From contig CAWBOV010000002.1 in the NCBI GenBank assembly GCA_963790525.1, positions 806,001 through 870,000 on the forward strand: a DNA stretch of 64,000 nt, in the 5' to 3' direction. This document shows positions 17,271 through 24,635 of the stretch, piece by piece. A program made the position numbers and the translations under genes. Source of the DNA: CAWBOV01 sp963790525. Lineage in GTDB: Bacteria; Actinomycetota; Actinomycetes; Mycobacteriales; Jatrophihabitantaceae. The first letter of the stretch is position 1. Each line of letters begins with the position of its first letter. The notes beneath the pieces are model-generated. The model saw nothing but the letters and a program-made list of their open reading frames with translations. It searched no databases and had not been told where the DNA came from.

Positions 17271-17741
17271 TCAGCGACGCATCTCGACGACGAGGTCGGT
17301 GGCGCCGACGTCGTGCCCCTCGGCGCACCGGGCGACGGCCTCGACGGTGGCGCCGCACTCGTCGTGACTGAAGTGGACGTGCGCCATCGAGCGCACCGGC
17401 AGGTACTTGGTGCCCCACTGCCCGAGCGAGAGCAGCACGGGCAGCAGGTCGCGGCCGGCGTCGGTCATCACGTACTCGTAGCGCGTGCGCTGACCGGGTT
17501 CCCGGTAGGGGCGGCGGTCCAGCAGCCCGGCGTCGACCATGTCGTGCAGCCGGGCGGCGGCGACGGACTCGGTGATGCCCACCCGCTCGGCGAAGTCGTC
17601 GAAGCGGGTCGTCCCGCGGAACGCCTCGCGCATGATCAGCAGGGTGGAGCGGGTGCCGACGACCCCGAGGGCTCGACTGATCGGGCAGCGGTCCACTGGT
17701 TCCGCTGCGGGTCGATCGGTGGTGACGGTGGTCGCGGCCAT
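17271..17741 (-). CDS. HxlR-family winged-helix regulator
   Basis: Regulator of 156 residues. The HxlR pattern is clear: C-P-I-S-R-A-L near residue 19, then W/L-L-I-M-R-E-A-F-R-G-T-T-R-F-D-D-F, G-I-T-E-S-V-A-A-A-R-L and R-R-P-Y-R-E-P-G-Q-R-T-R-Y-E-Y. The Cys is in the position of the redox-sensing Cys of HypR/YodB relatives. The start ATG 17741 is preceded 7 bases away by a -10-like TACGGT, so the mRNA is probably leaderless. It faces a drug exporter across a 58-base spacer containing a long dyad and likely represses both genes. Confidence 0.87.
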   Translation of the reverse strand: MAATTVTTDRPAAEPVDRCPISRALGVVGTRSTLLIMREAFRGTTRFDDFAERVGITESVAAARLHDMVDAGLLDRRPYREPGQRTRYEYVMTDAGRDLLPVLLSLGQWGTKYLPVRSMAHVHFSHDECGATVEAVARCAEGHDVGATDLVVEMRR

Positions 17742-17751
17742 GGTGGCCACC

Positions 17752-17789
17752 GTACTCGCTGGCTTGCCTAAACCAAAGCCAGCCTCTAC
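17752..17789. promoter_or_regulatory. HxlR operator dyad with overlapping divergent leaderless promoters
   Basis: A dyad centred at 17770.5: GCTGGCTT (17758-17765) mirrors AAGCCAGC (17776-17783), and outer GTA (17752) mirrors TAC (17787). Rightward promoter: TTGCCT (17764-17769), 17-bp spacer, TACGGT (17787-17792), then 7 bases to the exporter ATG. Leftward: TTGGTT (17776 to 17771 on the minus strand), 16-bp spacer, TACGGT (17754 to 17749), then 7 bases to the HxlR ATG. One bound dimer would cover both promoters. Confidence 0.65.
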
Positions 17790-17799
17790 GGTCCTGACT

Positions 17800-19248
17800 A
17801 TGACCAACCAGAGCCAGCATGCGGTGGCCGGCCGCGCCCCGTCCCGCCCCGGCGTGATCCTCGCCGTCCTCAGCGTCGCGTCCTTCATGGCCAGCCTCGA
17901 CGTCTTCATCGTCAACGTCGCCTTCGCCGACATCGGGCACGACTTCCACGGGGCGTCGCTGTCGAACCTGAGCTGGATCCTCAACGGCTACGCGATCCTC
18001 TACGCCGCGCTCCTGGTCCCGCTCGGGCGCCTGGCCGACCGCTACGGGCGCAAGGCGGGATTCCTGGCGGGGCTGCTGCTGTTCACCGCGGGCAGCGCGG
18101 CGTGTGCCGCCAGCACCGGCCTGTGGATGCTGGTGTCCTTCCGCGCCGTGCAGGCGATCGGCGCGGCGGCGTTGACGCCCACCAGCCTGGGGCTCTTGCT
18201 GACCGCCACGCCCGCTCCGCTGCGGGTGCGCGCGGTACGGATCTGGGCCGCGTCGGGCGCGCTGGCCTCGGCGCTCGGCCCGGTCGTCGGCGGGGTGCTG
18301 GTGCAGGCGTCCTGGCGCTGGGTGTTCATCGTGAACGTGCCGGTGGGGATCGCCGCGCTCGTCGTGGCCGCGCGCACGGTCACCGACTCGCGCGATGACT
18401 CGGTGAGCCGCCTGCCCGACCTGGCCGGCGCGGGGCTGCTCGCGATCGGGATCGGCGCGCTGTCGCTGGGACTGGTCGAGGGACCGGACTGGGGCTGGGG
18501 GTCGGCGCCGGTGCTCGCCGCCTTCGCGGTCGCGGCCGCGACGGTGGCGTGGTTCTGGGCGCGGTCGCTGCGCCACCCCTCGCCGGTGGTGGAGCCGGCG
18601 CTGCTGCGGGTGCGCGCGTTCGGCTGGTCCAACCTCACCGCGCTGCTGTTCGCCATGGGGTTCGGCGCGGGCCTGCTCACGGCGATCCTGTGGATGCAGG
18701 AGGTCTGGGGCTACTCGGCGTTGCGCACCGGGCTCGCCGTGGCGCCGGGGCCGCTGATGGTCCCGCTGTTCGTGCTGCTGCACCATCGCTTCGCCGGGCG
18801 GGTACCGGTGGGGCGCGTCGCCGCGCTGGGCTGCCTCGTCTTCGGCGCCGGCGCGCTGATGATGGCCGCGAGCGTGGGGCGGACCCCGCACTACGTCACC
18901 GAGATCCTGCCGGGCTGGATCGTGGCGGGGATCGGCGTCGGGCTGGCCCTGCCGACCATCCTGTCCTCGGCGACCGCCGACCTGCCGCCGGCGCGCGCCG
19001 CCACCGGCAGCGCCGTGGTCAACATGAGCCGCCAGATCGGGACCGTCCTGGGGGTGAGCGTGCTCGTCGTCCTGCTGGGCACGCCGGGCACCTACTCCCA
19101 CGCCCACGACGTGTTCCGGCACGGATGGTGGTTCATCGCCGCGGCGATGGCCGCCGCCGCGGTGGCCGCCCTGGGGATGACCCCGACCGCCCGCCGGGCC
19201 GAGCCCGAGACCGTCCGGGAGGTGTCCGCCGCGGCGCCGGTGGCGTGA
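17800..19248 (+). CDS. MFS multidrug exporter (EmrB/QacA, DHA2 type)
   Basis: About 482 residues with roughly 14 membrane helices. Motifs: S-L-D-V-F-I-V-N-V-A near residue 31, the antiporter loop G-R-L-A-D-R-Y-G-R-K near 74, and motif C (A-S-A-L-G-P-V-V-G-G) near 158. Proton-driven efflux of cationic or hydrophobic drugs is typical. The frame is open further upstream (17539), but the ATG at 17800 follows the promoter exactly. It is controlled by the divergent HxlR regulator. Confidence 0.88.
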   Translation: MTNQSQHAVAGRAPSRPGVILAVLSVASFMASLDVFIVNVAFADIGHDFHGASLSNLSWILNGYAILYAALLVPLGRLADRYGRKAGFLAGLLLFTAGSAACAASTGLWMLVSFRAVQAIGAAALTPTSLGLLLTATPAPLRVRAVRIWAASGALASALGPVVGGVLVQASWRWVFIVNVPVGIAALVVAARTVTDSRDDSVSRLPDLAGAGLLAIGIGALSLGLVEGPDWGWGSAPVLAAFAVAAATVAWFWARSLRHPSPVVEPALLRVRAFGWSNLTALLFAMGFGAGLLTAILWMQEVWGYSALRTGLAVAPGPLMVPLFVLLHHRFAGRVPVGRVAALGCLVFGAGALMMAASVGRTPHYVTEILPGWIVAGIGVGLALPTILSSATADLPPARAATGSAVVNMSRQIGTVLGVSVLVVLLGTPGTYSHAHDVFRHGWWFIAAAMAAAAVAALGMTPTARRAEPETVREVSAAAPVA

Positions 19249-19261
19249 TGGAATGGCGGGT

Positions 19262-19906
19262 ATGAAGCTGACGAAGTTCGGCCACTCCTGCGTCCGCCTC
19301 GACGACCGCGGATCGGCCCTCACGCTCGATCCCGGCGTCTTCTCCGACAGCGCGACCGCGCTCGAGGGGGCCGACGCCGTGCTCATCACGCACGAGCATC
19401 CCGACCACATCGACACCCCGGCGCTGCTCGCCGCGGCCCAGGCCAATCCGTCCCTGCGCGTGTGGGCACCCGCGGTCGTCGCCGCGACGCTCACCGGGCT
19501 CGGCGAGCGGGTCACGATCGCCGAGCCGGGCACGGCCTTCGACGCGGCGGGGTTCCCCGTCCGCACGTTCGGTGGCCAGCACGCGCTCATCCACTCGCTG
19601 ATCCCGGTGGTGGCCAACGTCGCGTACCTGATCGCCGAGGACGTGTACCACCCCGGTGACTCGTTCACCGTTCCCGCGGCGACGGTGCGCATCCTGCTCA
19701 TCCCGATCCACGCGCCGTGGTCCAAGCTCGCGGAGGTCGTCGACTTCACGATCGCGGTGCGGGCCGAGGCGGCGCACCAGATCCACGACGGCCTGCTCAA
19801 CGACATCGGGCGCGGCATGGTCGAGGGGCACGTCACGCGCCTCGGCGAGGTCTACGGCACGGCGTTCTCCCACCTCGACACCGGCGCCGAGATCGAGCTC
19901 GGATGA
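19262..19906 (+). CDS. MBL-fold metal-dependent hydrolase
   Basis: Protein of about 214 residues in the UPF0173-like beta-lactamase fold (MBL) group. The metal site is T-H-E-H-P-D-H-I-D near residue 43, and further His residues (G-G-Q-H-A-L-I-H, D-V-Y-H-P-G-D, I-H-A-P-W) complete two metal sites. The C-terminal helix region is typical of UlaG/UPF0173 proteins. It overlaps the downstream dipeptidase by 4 bases (ATGA). The substrate is unknown. Confidence 0.85.
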   Translation: MKLTKFGHSCVRLDDRGSALTLDPGVFSDSATALEGADAVLITHEHPDHIDTPALLAAAQANPSLRVWAPAVVAATLTGLGERVTIAEPGTAFDAAGFPVRTFGGQHALIHSLIPVVANVAYLIAEDVYHPGDSFTVPAATVRILLIPIHAPWSKLAEVVDFTIAVRAEAAHQIHDGLLNDIGRGMVEGHVTRLGEVYGTAFSHLDTGAEIELG

Positions 19907-21084
19907 CGAACCCGGGCGCCCCGACGGCCGACCGCGTCAGGGCGCTCCTGTCCCGATCGCCGATCATCGACGGGCACAACGACCTGCCGATCGCGCTGCG
20001 GGAACTCGTCGCCTACGACCTCGACAGCTACGACGTCGGGGTGCGCCAGGACCGGACGCACACCGATCTCGTGCGCCTGCGCGAAGGTGGGGTGGGCGGC
20101 CAGTTCTGGTCGGTGTACGTGCCGGCGAGCATGGCCGGCACCGAGGCGGTGCGCGCCACCCTGGAGCAGGTCGACTTCGTGCACCGGATGGTCGCCCGGT
20201 ATCCGGACCGGCTGATGCTGGCGACGACCGCGGCCGACGTCGAGCTGGCCCAGGAGCAGGGGCGGCTCGCGAGCCTCATGGGCGCTGAGGGCGGGCACTC
20301 CATCGACTCCTCCCTCGGTGTGCTCAGATCCCTCCACCGTCTGGGCGTGCGGTACATGACGCTGACCCACAACGACAACGTCCCGTGGGCCGACAGCGCG
20401 ACCGACGTCCCGGTGCACCACGGCCTGAACGACTTCGGCCGCGAGGTGGTGCGCGAGATGAACCGCATCGGCATGCTGGTCGACCTGTCCCACGTCTCCG
20501 CGGAGACGATGCGCGATGCCCTCGACACGACCTCCGCTCCCGTGATCTTCAGCCACTCCTCGGCACGGGCGGTCTGCGACCACGTCCGCAACGTCCCCGA
20601 CGACGTGCTGTCCCGGCTGCCCGCCAACGGCGGCGTGTGCATGGTGACCTTCGTCCCGGCGTTCGTGTCCGAGCAGTGCCGGCAGTGGGACGCCGAGGTA
20701 CTGGAGGAGATGCGCGAGCGGGGCGAGAACGCGCGCGACTGGACCCAGCACATGGCGGCGGTGGTCGCGCGGGCCGCTGTCGACCCGCCGCCCAAGGCGA
20801 CCGTCGCCCAGGTCGCCGACCATGTCGAGCACGTGCGGGAGGTCGCCGGCGTCGAGCACGTCGGCCTCGGCGGCGACTACGACGGCTGCGAGGAGTTGCC
20901 GGTGGGCATGGAGGACGTCACCGGGTACCCGCTGCTGATCGCCGAGCTGGCCGGTCGTGGCTGGTCCGACGCCGACCTGGCGGCGCTGACGCGGGGCAAC
21001 ACCCTGCGCGTGCTGCGGGAGTCGGAGCGGAGCGCCCCCGACGTCATTGCCCGTCCCGGCCGGATGGGCGAGCCTTCGTCCTGA
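19903..21084 (+). CDS. Membrane dipeptidase (peptidase M19, renal dipeptidase family)
   Basis: Zinc amidohydrolase-fold dipeptidase of about 393 residues, cutting dipeptides including D-amino-acid ones. Zinc ligands are visible in D-G-H-N-D-L near residue 24, the bridging Glu in G-A-E-G-G-H near 127, His in V-D-L-S-H-V and F-S-H-S-S near 192-213, and Asp in G-G-D-Y-D-G near 325. No signal peptide is present, so it is cytoplasmic despite the family name. It is coupled to the MBL gene. Confidence 0.92.
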   Translation: MTNPGAPTADRVRALLSRSPIIDGHNDLPIALRELVAYDLDSYDVGVRQDRTHTDLVRLREGGVGGQFWSVYVPASMAGTEAVRATLEQVDFVHRMVARYPDRLMLATTAADVELAQEQGRLASLMGAEGGHSIDSSLGVLRSLHRLGVRYMTLTHNDNVPWADSATDVPVHHGLNDFGREVVREMNRIGMLVDLSHVSAETMRDALDTTSAPVIFSHSSARAVCDHVRNVPDDVLSRLPANGGVCMVTFVPAFVSEQCRQWDAEVLEEMRERGENARDWTQHMAAVVARAAVDPPPKATVAQVADHVEHVREVAGVEHVGLGGDYDGCEELPVGMEDVTGYPLLIAELAGRGWSDADLAALTRGNTLRVLRESERSAPDVIARPGRMGEPSS

Positions 21085-21122
21085 ACGGCAGGAGCATCGG
21101 CCTCGATCCGCGGCATACTTCT

Positions 21123-21149
21123 TGTCGATATCCGGGTGTGTCGTCCGTC
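21123..21149 (+). promoter_or_regulatory. ECF42-type promoter upstream of the YCII gene
   Basis: TGTCGA (21123-21128) and CGTC (21146-21149) are separated by 17 bases, 51 bases upstream of the YCII start. From memory of published work on ECF42 sigma factors, their promoters carry TGTCGA at -35 and CGA/TC at -10, which matches. This implies autoregulation of the YCII-sigma operon. Confidence 0.6.
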
Positions 21150-21200
21150 GTAGATACAACGGTCCCGGGTCCCCGGGTCCGCATCACACAGGAGGCCGAT

Positions 21201-21548
21201 ATGTCGCAGTACCTGGTTCTGATCTACGAGGACGAAGCGGCCTACGCCGCTGCCGACGAGGCGACGTACAACGAGGTCATGCAGGCGCACACCAAGTTCG
21301 GGGAGAACAACGGCGCCGCGATCGTCGGGGGCAACGCCCTGCAGCCCACGCAGACCGCGACGTCGATCCGCACCGGCGCCGACGGTGCGCAGACCGTCAC
21401 CGACGGCGCGTTCGCCGAGACCAAGGAGGCCCTCGGCGGCTACTACCTGATCGAGGCCCCCGACCTGGACGCGGCCCTGGCCATCGGCAAGCAGGTACCG
21501 GCCCGCTTCGGCGGTGTCGAGGTACGCCCGATCATGGTCTTCAACTGA
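21201..21548 (+). CDS. YCII/DGPF-domain protein, ECF42 partner
   Basis: Protein of 115 residues with the YCII-related ferredoxin-like fold: starts M-S-Q-Y-L-V-L-I-Y-E-D-E, then G-A-x-I-V-G-G-N-A-L, and the D-G-x-F-A-E-T-K-E-A-L-G-G-Y-Y-L-I motif near 80 typical of DGPF/PhnB-like partners of ECF sigma factors. A strong GGAGG-type site (AGGAGG, 21190-21195) precedes ATG 21201. It overlaps the sigma factor gene and is likely its direct target. Biochemical role unknown. Confidence 0.85.
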   Translation: MSQYLVLIYEDEAAYAAADEATYNEVMQAHTKFGENNGAAIVGGNALQPTQTATSIRTGADGAQTVTDGAFAETKEALGGYYLIEAPDLDAALAIGKQVPARFGGVEVRPIMVFN

Positions 21549-22801
21549 CCCAGGCCTCCGCGACGGAGGTCACTGCTGCCGTCGCCGACGCGCACCGTCA
21601 CGAGTGGGGTTTCGTCCTCGCCGCGACGGTGCGCGTCACCCGTGACCTGGACCTCGCCGAGGAGTGCGTCCAGGACGCGTACGCGCAGGCGCTGTCGACG
21701 TGGGGCGAGCGCGGCATCCCGGCGAAGACCGGCGCCTGGCTGACCACGGTGTCGCGGCGGCGCGCGCTGGACCTGCTCCGGCGCGAGGCGACCTTCCGGC
21801 GGTCGCTGCCGCTGCTCATCGAGGACGACCTCGCTCCGGGGCCGGACGCCCTCGAGGAGCACGACGTCCCGGACGACCGGTTGCGCCTGATCTTCACGTG
21901 CTGCCACCCGGCGCTGGGCGAGCAGGCGCAGGTGGCCTTGACGCTGCGGCTGCTCTGCGGGCTCACGACCGCGGAGGTGGCGCGGGCGTTCCTGGTGACC
22001 GAGGCGACGATGGCCGCGCGCATCACCCGCGCCAAGAAGAAGATCGCCGGCGCCCGCATCCCGTACCGGGTACCGCCCGCCGAGGAACTCCCGGAGCGCA
22101 CGGAGGCCGTGCTGACGGTCCTGCACCTGCTGTTCACCACCGGGCACACCGCCCCGGTCGGCGCCGATCTCGTCCGCCGGGACCTCGTCGAGCGGGCGCT
22201 GGACCTGTGCCGCGTGCTGCGCGCGCTGCTGCCCCAGAGCGCCGACGTCGCCGGGCTGCTGGCGCTGATCCTGATCACCGACGCCCGCCGCAGCACCCGG
22301 ACCGCGCCCGACGGGCGGCTGCTGCTGCTGGCCGAACAGGACCGCGCGCAGTGGGACCGGGCCGCCATCAGCGAGGGCGTCGCGCTGGTGCGCGAGGCGC
22401 TGCGCCACCGCCCGCCCGGCCGGTTCGCCCTGATGGCCGCGATCGCCGCCGTGCACGGCGAGGCGCCGTCGTGGGAGGACACCGACTGGGCCGAGGTGGT
22501 CGCGCTCTACGACCACCTGGTGCAGGTCTGGCCCTCGCCGGTCGTCGCGTTGAACCGCGCGGTGGCGGTGGGGTTCCATCAGGGGCCTGCGGCCGGGCTG
22601 GCGGAGCTGGACGCGCTGGCCGCCGAACCGCAGCTCGCGGGCTACGGCTACCTCGCCGCGGCGCGGGCCGACTTCCTGCGCCGGCTCGGTCGGCGGGACG
22701 AGGCGCTGACGGCCTACGGCGAAGCCCTGCTGCTGACCGAGAACGCGGTGGAGCGTGAGTTCCTGACCGCGCGCCTGGCCGAGGTCGGCGGCCAGGCATG
22801 A
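21545..22801 (+). CDS. ECF42-group RNA polymerase sigma factor with C-terminal TPR-like extension
   Basis: About 418 residues: sigma-2 (L-D-L-A-E-E-C-V-Q-D-A-Y, then the R-R-R-A-L-D-L-L-R-R core) near 35-90, sigma-4 (L-T-L-R-L-L-C-G-L-T-T-A-E-V-A-R-A-F) near 135-180, then a long helical C-terminal domain (F-A-L-M-A-A-I-A-A-V-H, L-Y-D-H-L, P-V-V-A-L-N-R-A-V-A) as in ECF42/DUF6596 proteins. No ATG, GTG or TTG lies in frame before the conserved region. The only candidate is CTG at 21545, which overlaps the YCII stop (CTGA). The signal sensed is unknown. Confidence 0.85.
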   Translation: MTQASATEVTAAVADAHRHEWGFVLAATVRVTRDLDLAEECVQDAYAQALSTWGERGIPAKTGAWLTTVSRRRALDLLRREATFRRSLPLLIEDDLAPGPDALEEHDVPDDRLRLIFTCCHPALGEQAQVALTLRLLCGLTTAEVARAFLVTEATMAARITRAKKKIAGARIPYRVPPAEELPERTEAVLTVLHLLFTTGHTAPVGADLVRRDLVERALDLCRVLRALLPQSADVAGLLALILITDARRSTRTAPDGRLLLLAEQDRAQWDRAAISEGVALVREALRHRPPGRFALMAAIAAVHGEAPSWEDTDWAEVVALYDHLVQVWPSPVVALNRAVAVGFHQGPAAGLAELDALAAEPQLAGYGYLAAARADFLRRLGRRDEALTAYGEALLLTENAVEREFLTARLAEVGGQA

Positions 22802-22808
22802 TGCGGGG

Positions 22809-23630
22809 ATGGGCCCTTCCGGCGAGGACGTAGCGAGCGGGGTGCTCGCCGGCGACGGGATGACCCTCGTGGTGCGCGTCGGGGACACCGTCCGGCGCCC
22901 CGTCCGGCCGTTCACCGCGTCGGTGCACAGCTACCTCGCCCACATCCGCAGCCGCGGCTTCCTCGGCGCTCCCGAACCGCTCGGGTACGACGAGGACGGC
23001 CGCGAGGTGCTGTCATTCGTGCCCGGGGAGGTGCCCGCGGAGGACCTGCCCGGCGAGTGTGCCGGGCCCGAGGTGCTCGTCGCCCTGGGCCGCCTCATCC
23101 GCGGGCTGCACGATGCGGCCGCCGATTTCCAGGCGGCGCCGGACGCGGTCTGGGGGTCCGTACCGGGGGCGGTCCCGGCCGGCGTCGTGCCGCTGTTCGC
23201 CCGGCCCGAGCTGATCTCCCACCAGGACTACTTCCCGGGCAACGTGGTGTTCCGGGACGGGCTGCCCGCAGCGCTGATCGACTTCGACCTGACCCGCCCG
23301 ACGTCCTACGCGTCCGATCTCGTCAACGCCCTGTACTGGTGGGCGCCGCTGATGGATCCGGTCGACCGCCCCGCGGCGCTGCGCGGGGCGGACTCCGCAG
23401 CCCGGGTCAGGATCGTCGCCGACGCGTACGGCGTGGGACCGGAGCTGCGGGAGCAGCTGGTCCCGGTGGCGGTCCAGCGCGCCCGCAACAGCGTCCTGAC
23501 CATGCGTGCAGCCGCCGAGGAGCACCCCGTCTTCCGCCGCTGGTGGGACGAGGGGCTCAAGGACAAGCTGCCCCGGGCCGCCGCCTGGCTGGCGACGGAG
23601 GCGGCCCGGATCGAGGCAGCCCTGCGCTGA
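22809..23630 (+). CDS. Aminoglycoside phosphotransferase (APH)-like kinase
   Basis: Protein kinase-like fold protein of 273 residues. The Brenner-type catalytic loop is I-S-H-Q-D-Y-F-P-G-N-V-V near residue 135, where Gln replaces the usual Gly of HGD but Asp and Asn are kept. The Mg-binding I-D-F-D follows near 157. The N-lobe lacks an obvious Gly loop. It begins 8 bases after the sigma factor and may be co-transcribed. It could phosphorylate a small alcohol or amine; resistance is not implied. Confidence 0.75.
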   Translation: MGPSGEDVASGVLAGDGMTLVVRVGDTVRRPVRPFTASVHSYLAHIRSRGFLGAPEPLGYDEDGREVLSFVPGEVPAEDLPGECAGPEVLVALGRLIRGLHDAAADFQAAPDAVWGSVPGAVPAGVVPLFARPELISHQDYFPGNVVFRDGLPAALIDFDLTRPTSYASDLVNALYWWAPLMDPVDRPAALRGADSAARVRIVADAYGVGPELREQLVPVAVQRARNSVLTMRAAAEEHPVFRRWWDEGLKDKLPRAAAWLATEAARIEAALR

Positions 23631-24635
23631 TCAGTGGGCGGGCGCCTCGGCGGGCTCGTCAGCCGGTTCCTCGGCGGACTGAGCTTCCGCCGGGGTCTCG
23701 TCCGGGGTTTCGGCGGAGGCTGCGGCGGCCGGTTCCGGCACGTCGAGCTGGATCGCCGCCGAGGTGCCCGACAGCGTCGCCAGCATCTGCCGGACGTTGG
23801 TGAGCTGGGCGTTGATGCTGTCCCGGCGCTGCGTGGCGGCGTTGAGCTCGCGCTCGGACTCGCTCTTGATGCGGTCGGCCCGCGCCACCGCCTCCGCGAC
23901 GATCTGCTCGGCGCGCTGCTCGGCTTCGGCGATCATCCGCGCGGACTTGCGGGCGGCCTCCGCGTTCGCCGACTCGGTCTGGGTGCGCAGCTGCGCGACG
24001 TGCTGCTGGGCGGTCTTGAGCTGGTCCTCGGCGACGGCCGTCCGCTGCTGGAACTCCTTCTCGGCCTTGTCGCGGCGGACCGCCAGGGTCTGCTCGAAGT
24101 CGGCGGCCGCCTGCGCGGCGTGGGCGCGCTGCTGCTCGTAGACGGCCTCGGCCTCCTCGCGGCGGGCGCTGGCCTGCCGGTCGGCGTCGTCGAGGAGCTG
24201 GTCGGCCGTGCGCTTGGCGTCCTCGATGATCCGCGAGGCCTCACGGTCGGTGGCCAGCCGGGTCTCCCTGGCGTAGTTGTCGGCGTCGCCGCGGATCTGG
24301 GCGATCGACGCGTCGTGCTCGGCGAGCTTGGCGTCGAGCTCGGACTGCGCGGTGGCCCGCAGCTCGGCGGCCTCCTCCTCGGCGAGGGTGAGGATCCTGC
24401 CGATCCGCGCGCCGAAGTCCGCGAAGTCCGGCTCCCTCGGCTCGGGGGCGGGCGCGGCGGCCTGGGCGCGGGCCGCTTCCACCACGGACGTCAGCGCCTC
24501 GACCTGGTGGTGCAGGTCCAGCACGCGCTGGTGCTCGGCGGCTCCCGCGGCGGTCAGTTCGGCGATGCGCCGGTCGACCTCGGTGGGCTCGTAGCCACGC
24601 ATGACGGTACGGAAGGTGGGCGCGTTCTCGCTCAT
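23631..24635 (-). CDS. DivIVA-like coiled-coil protein
   Basis: Protein of 334 residues. The short N-terminal segment F-R-T-V-M-R-G-Y-E-P-T-E-V-D-R-R-I resembles the DivIVA membrane-targeting head. A long Ala/Glu/Arg coiled coil (about 95-275) follows, and then an acidic Pro/Ala/Glu tail. It resembles actinobacterial polar-growth or cytoskeletal scaffold proteins (Wag31/FilP/Scy type) but is not a clear orthologue of any. Its start overlaps the stop of the upstream coiled-coil gene (ATGA). Its stop abuts the APH stop, tail to tail. Confidence 0.75.
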   Translation of the reverse strand: MSENAPTFRTVMRGYEPTEVDRRIAELTAAGAAEHQRVLDLHHQVEALTSVVEAARAQAAAPAPEPREPDFADFGARIGRILTLAEEEAAELRATAQSELDAKLAEHDASIAQIRGDADNYARETRLATDREASRIIEDAKRTADQLLDDADRQASARREEAEAVYEQQRAHAAQAAADFEQTLAVRRDKAEKEFQQRTAVAEDQLKTAQQHVAQLRTQTESANAEAARKSARMIAEAEQRAEQIVAEAVARADRIKSESERELNAATQRRDSINAQLTNVRQMLATLSGTSAAIQLDVPEPAAAASAETPDETPAEAQSAEEPADEPAEAPAH

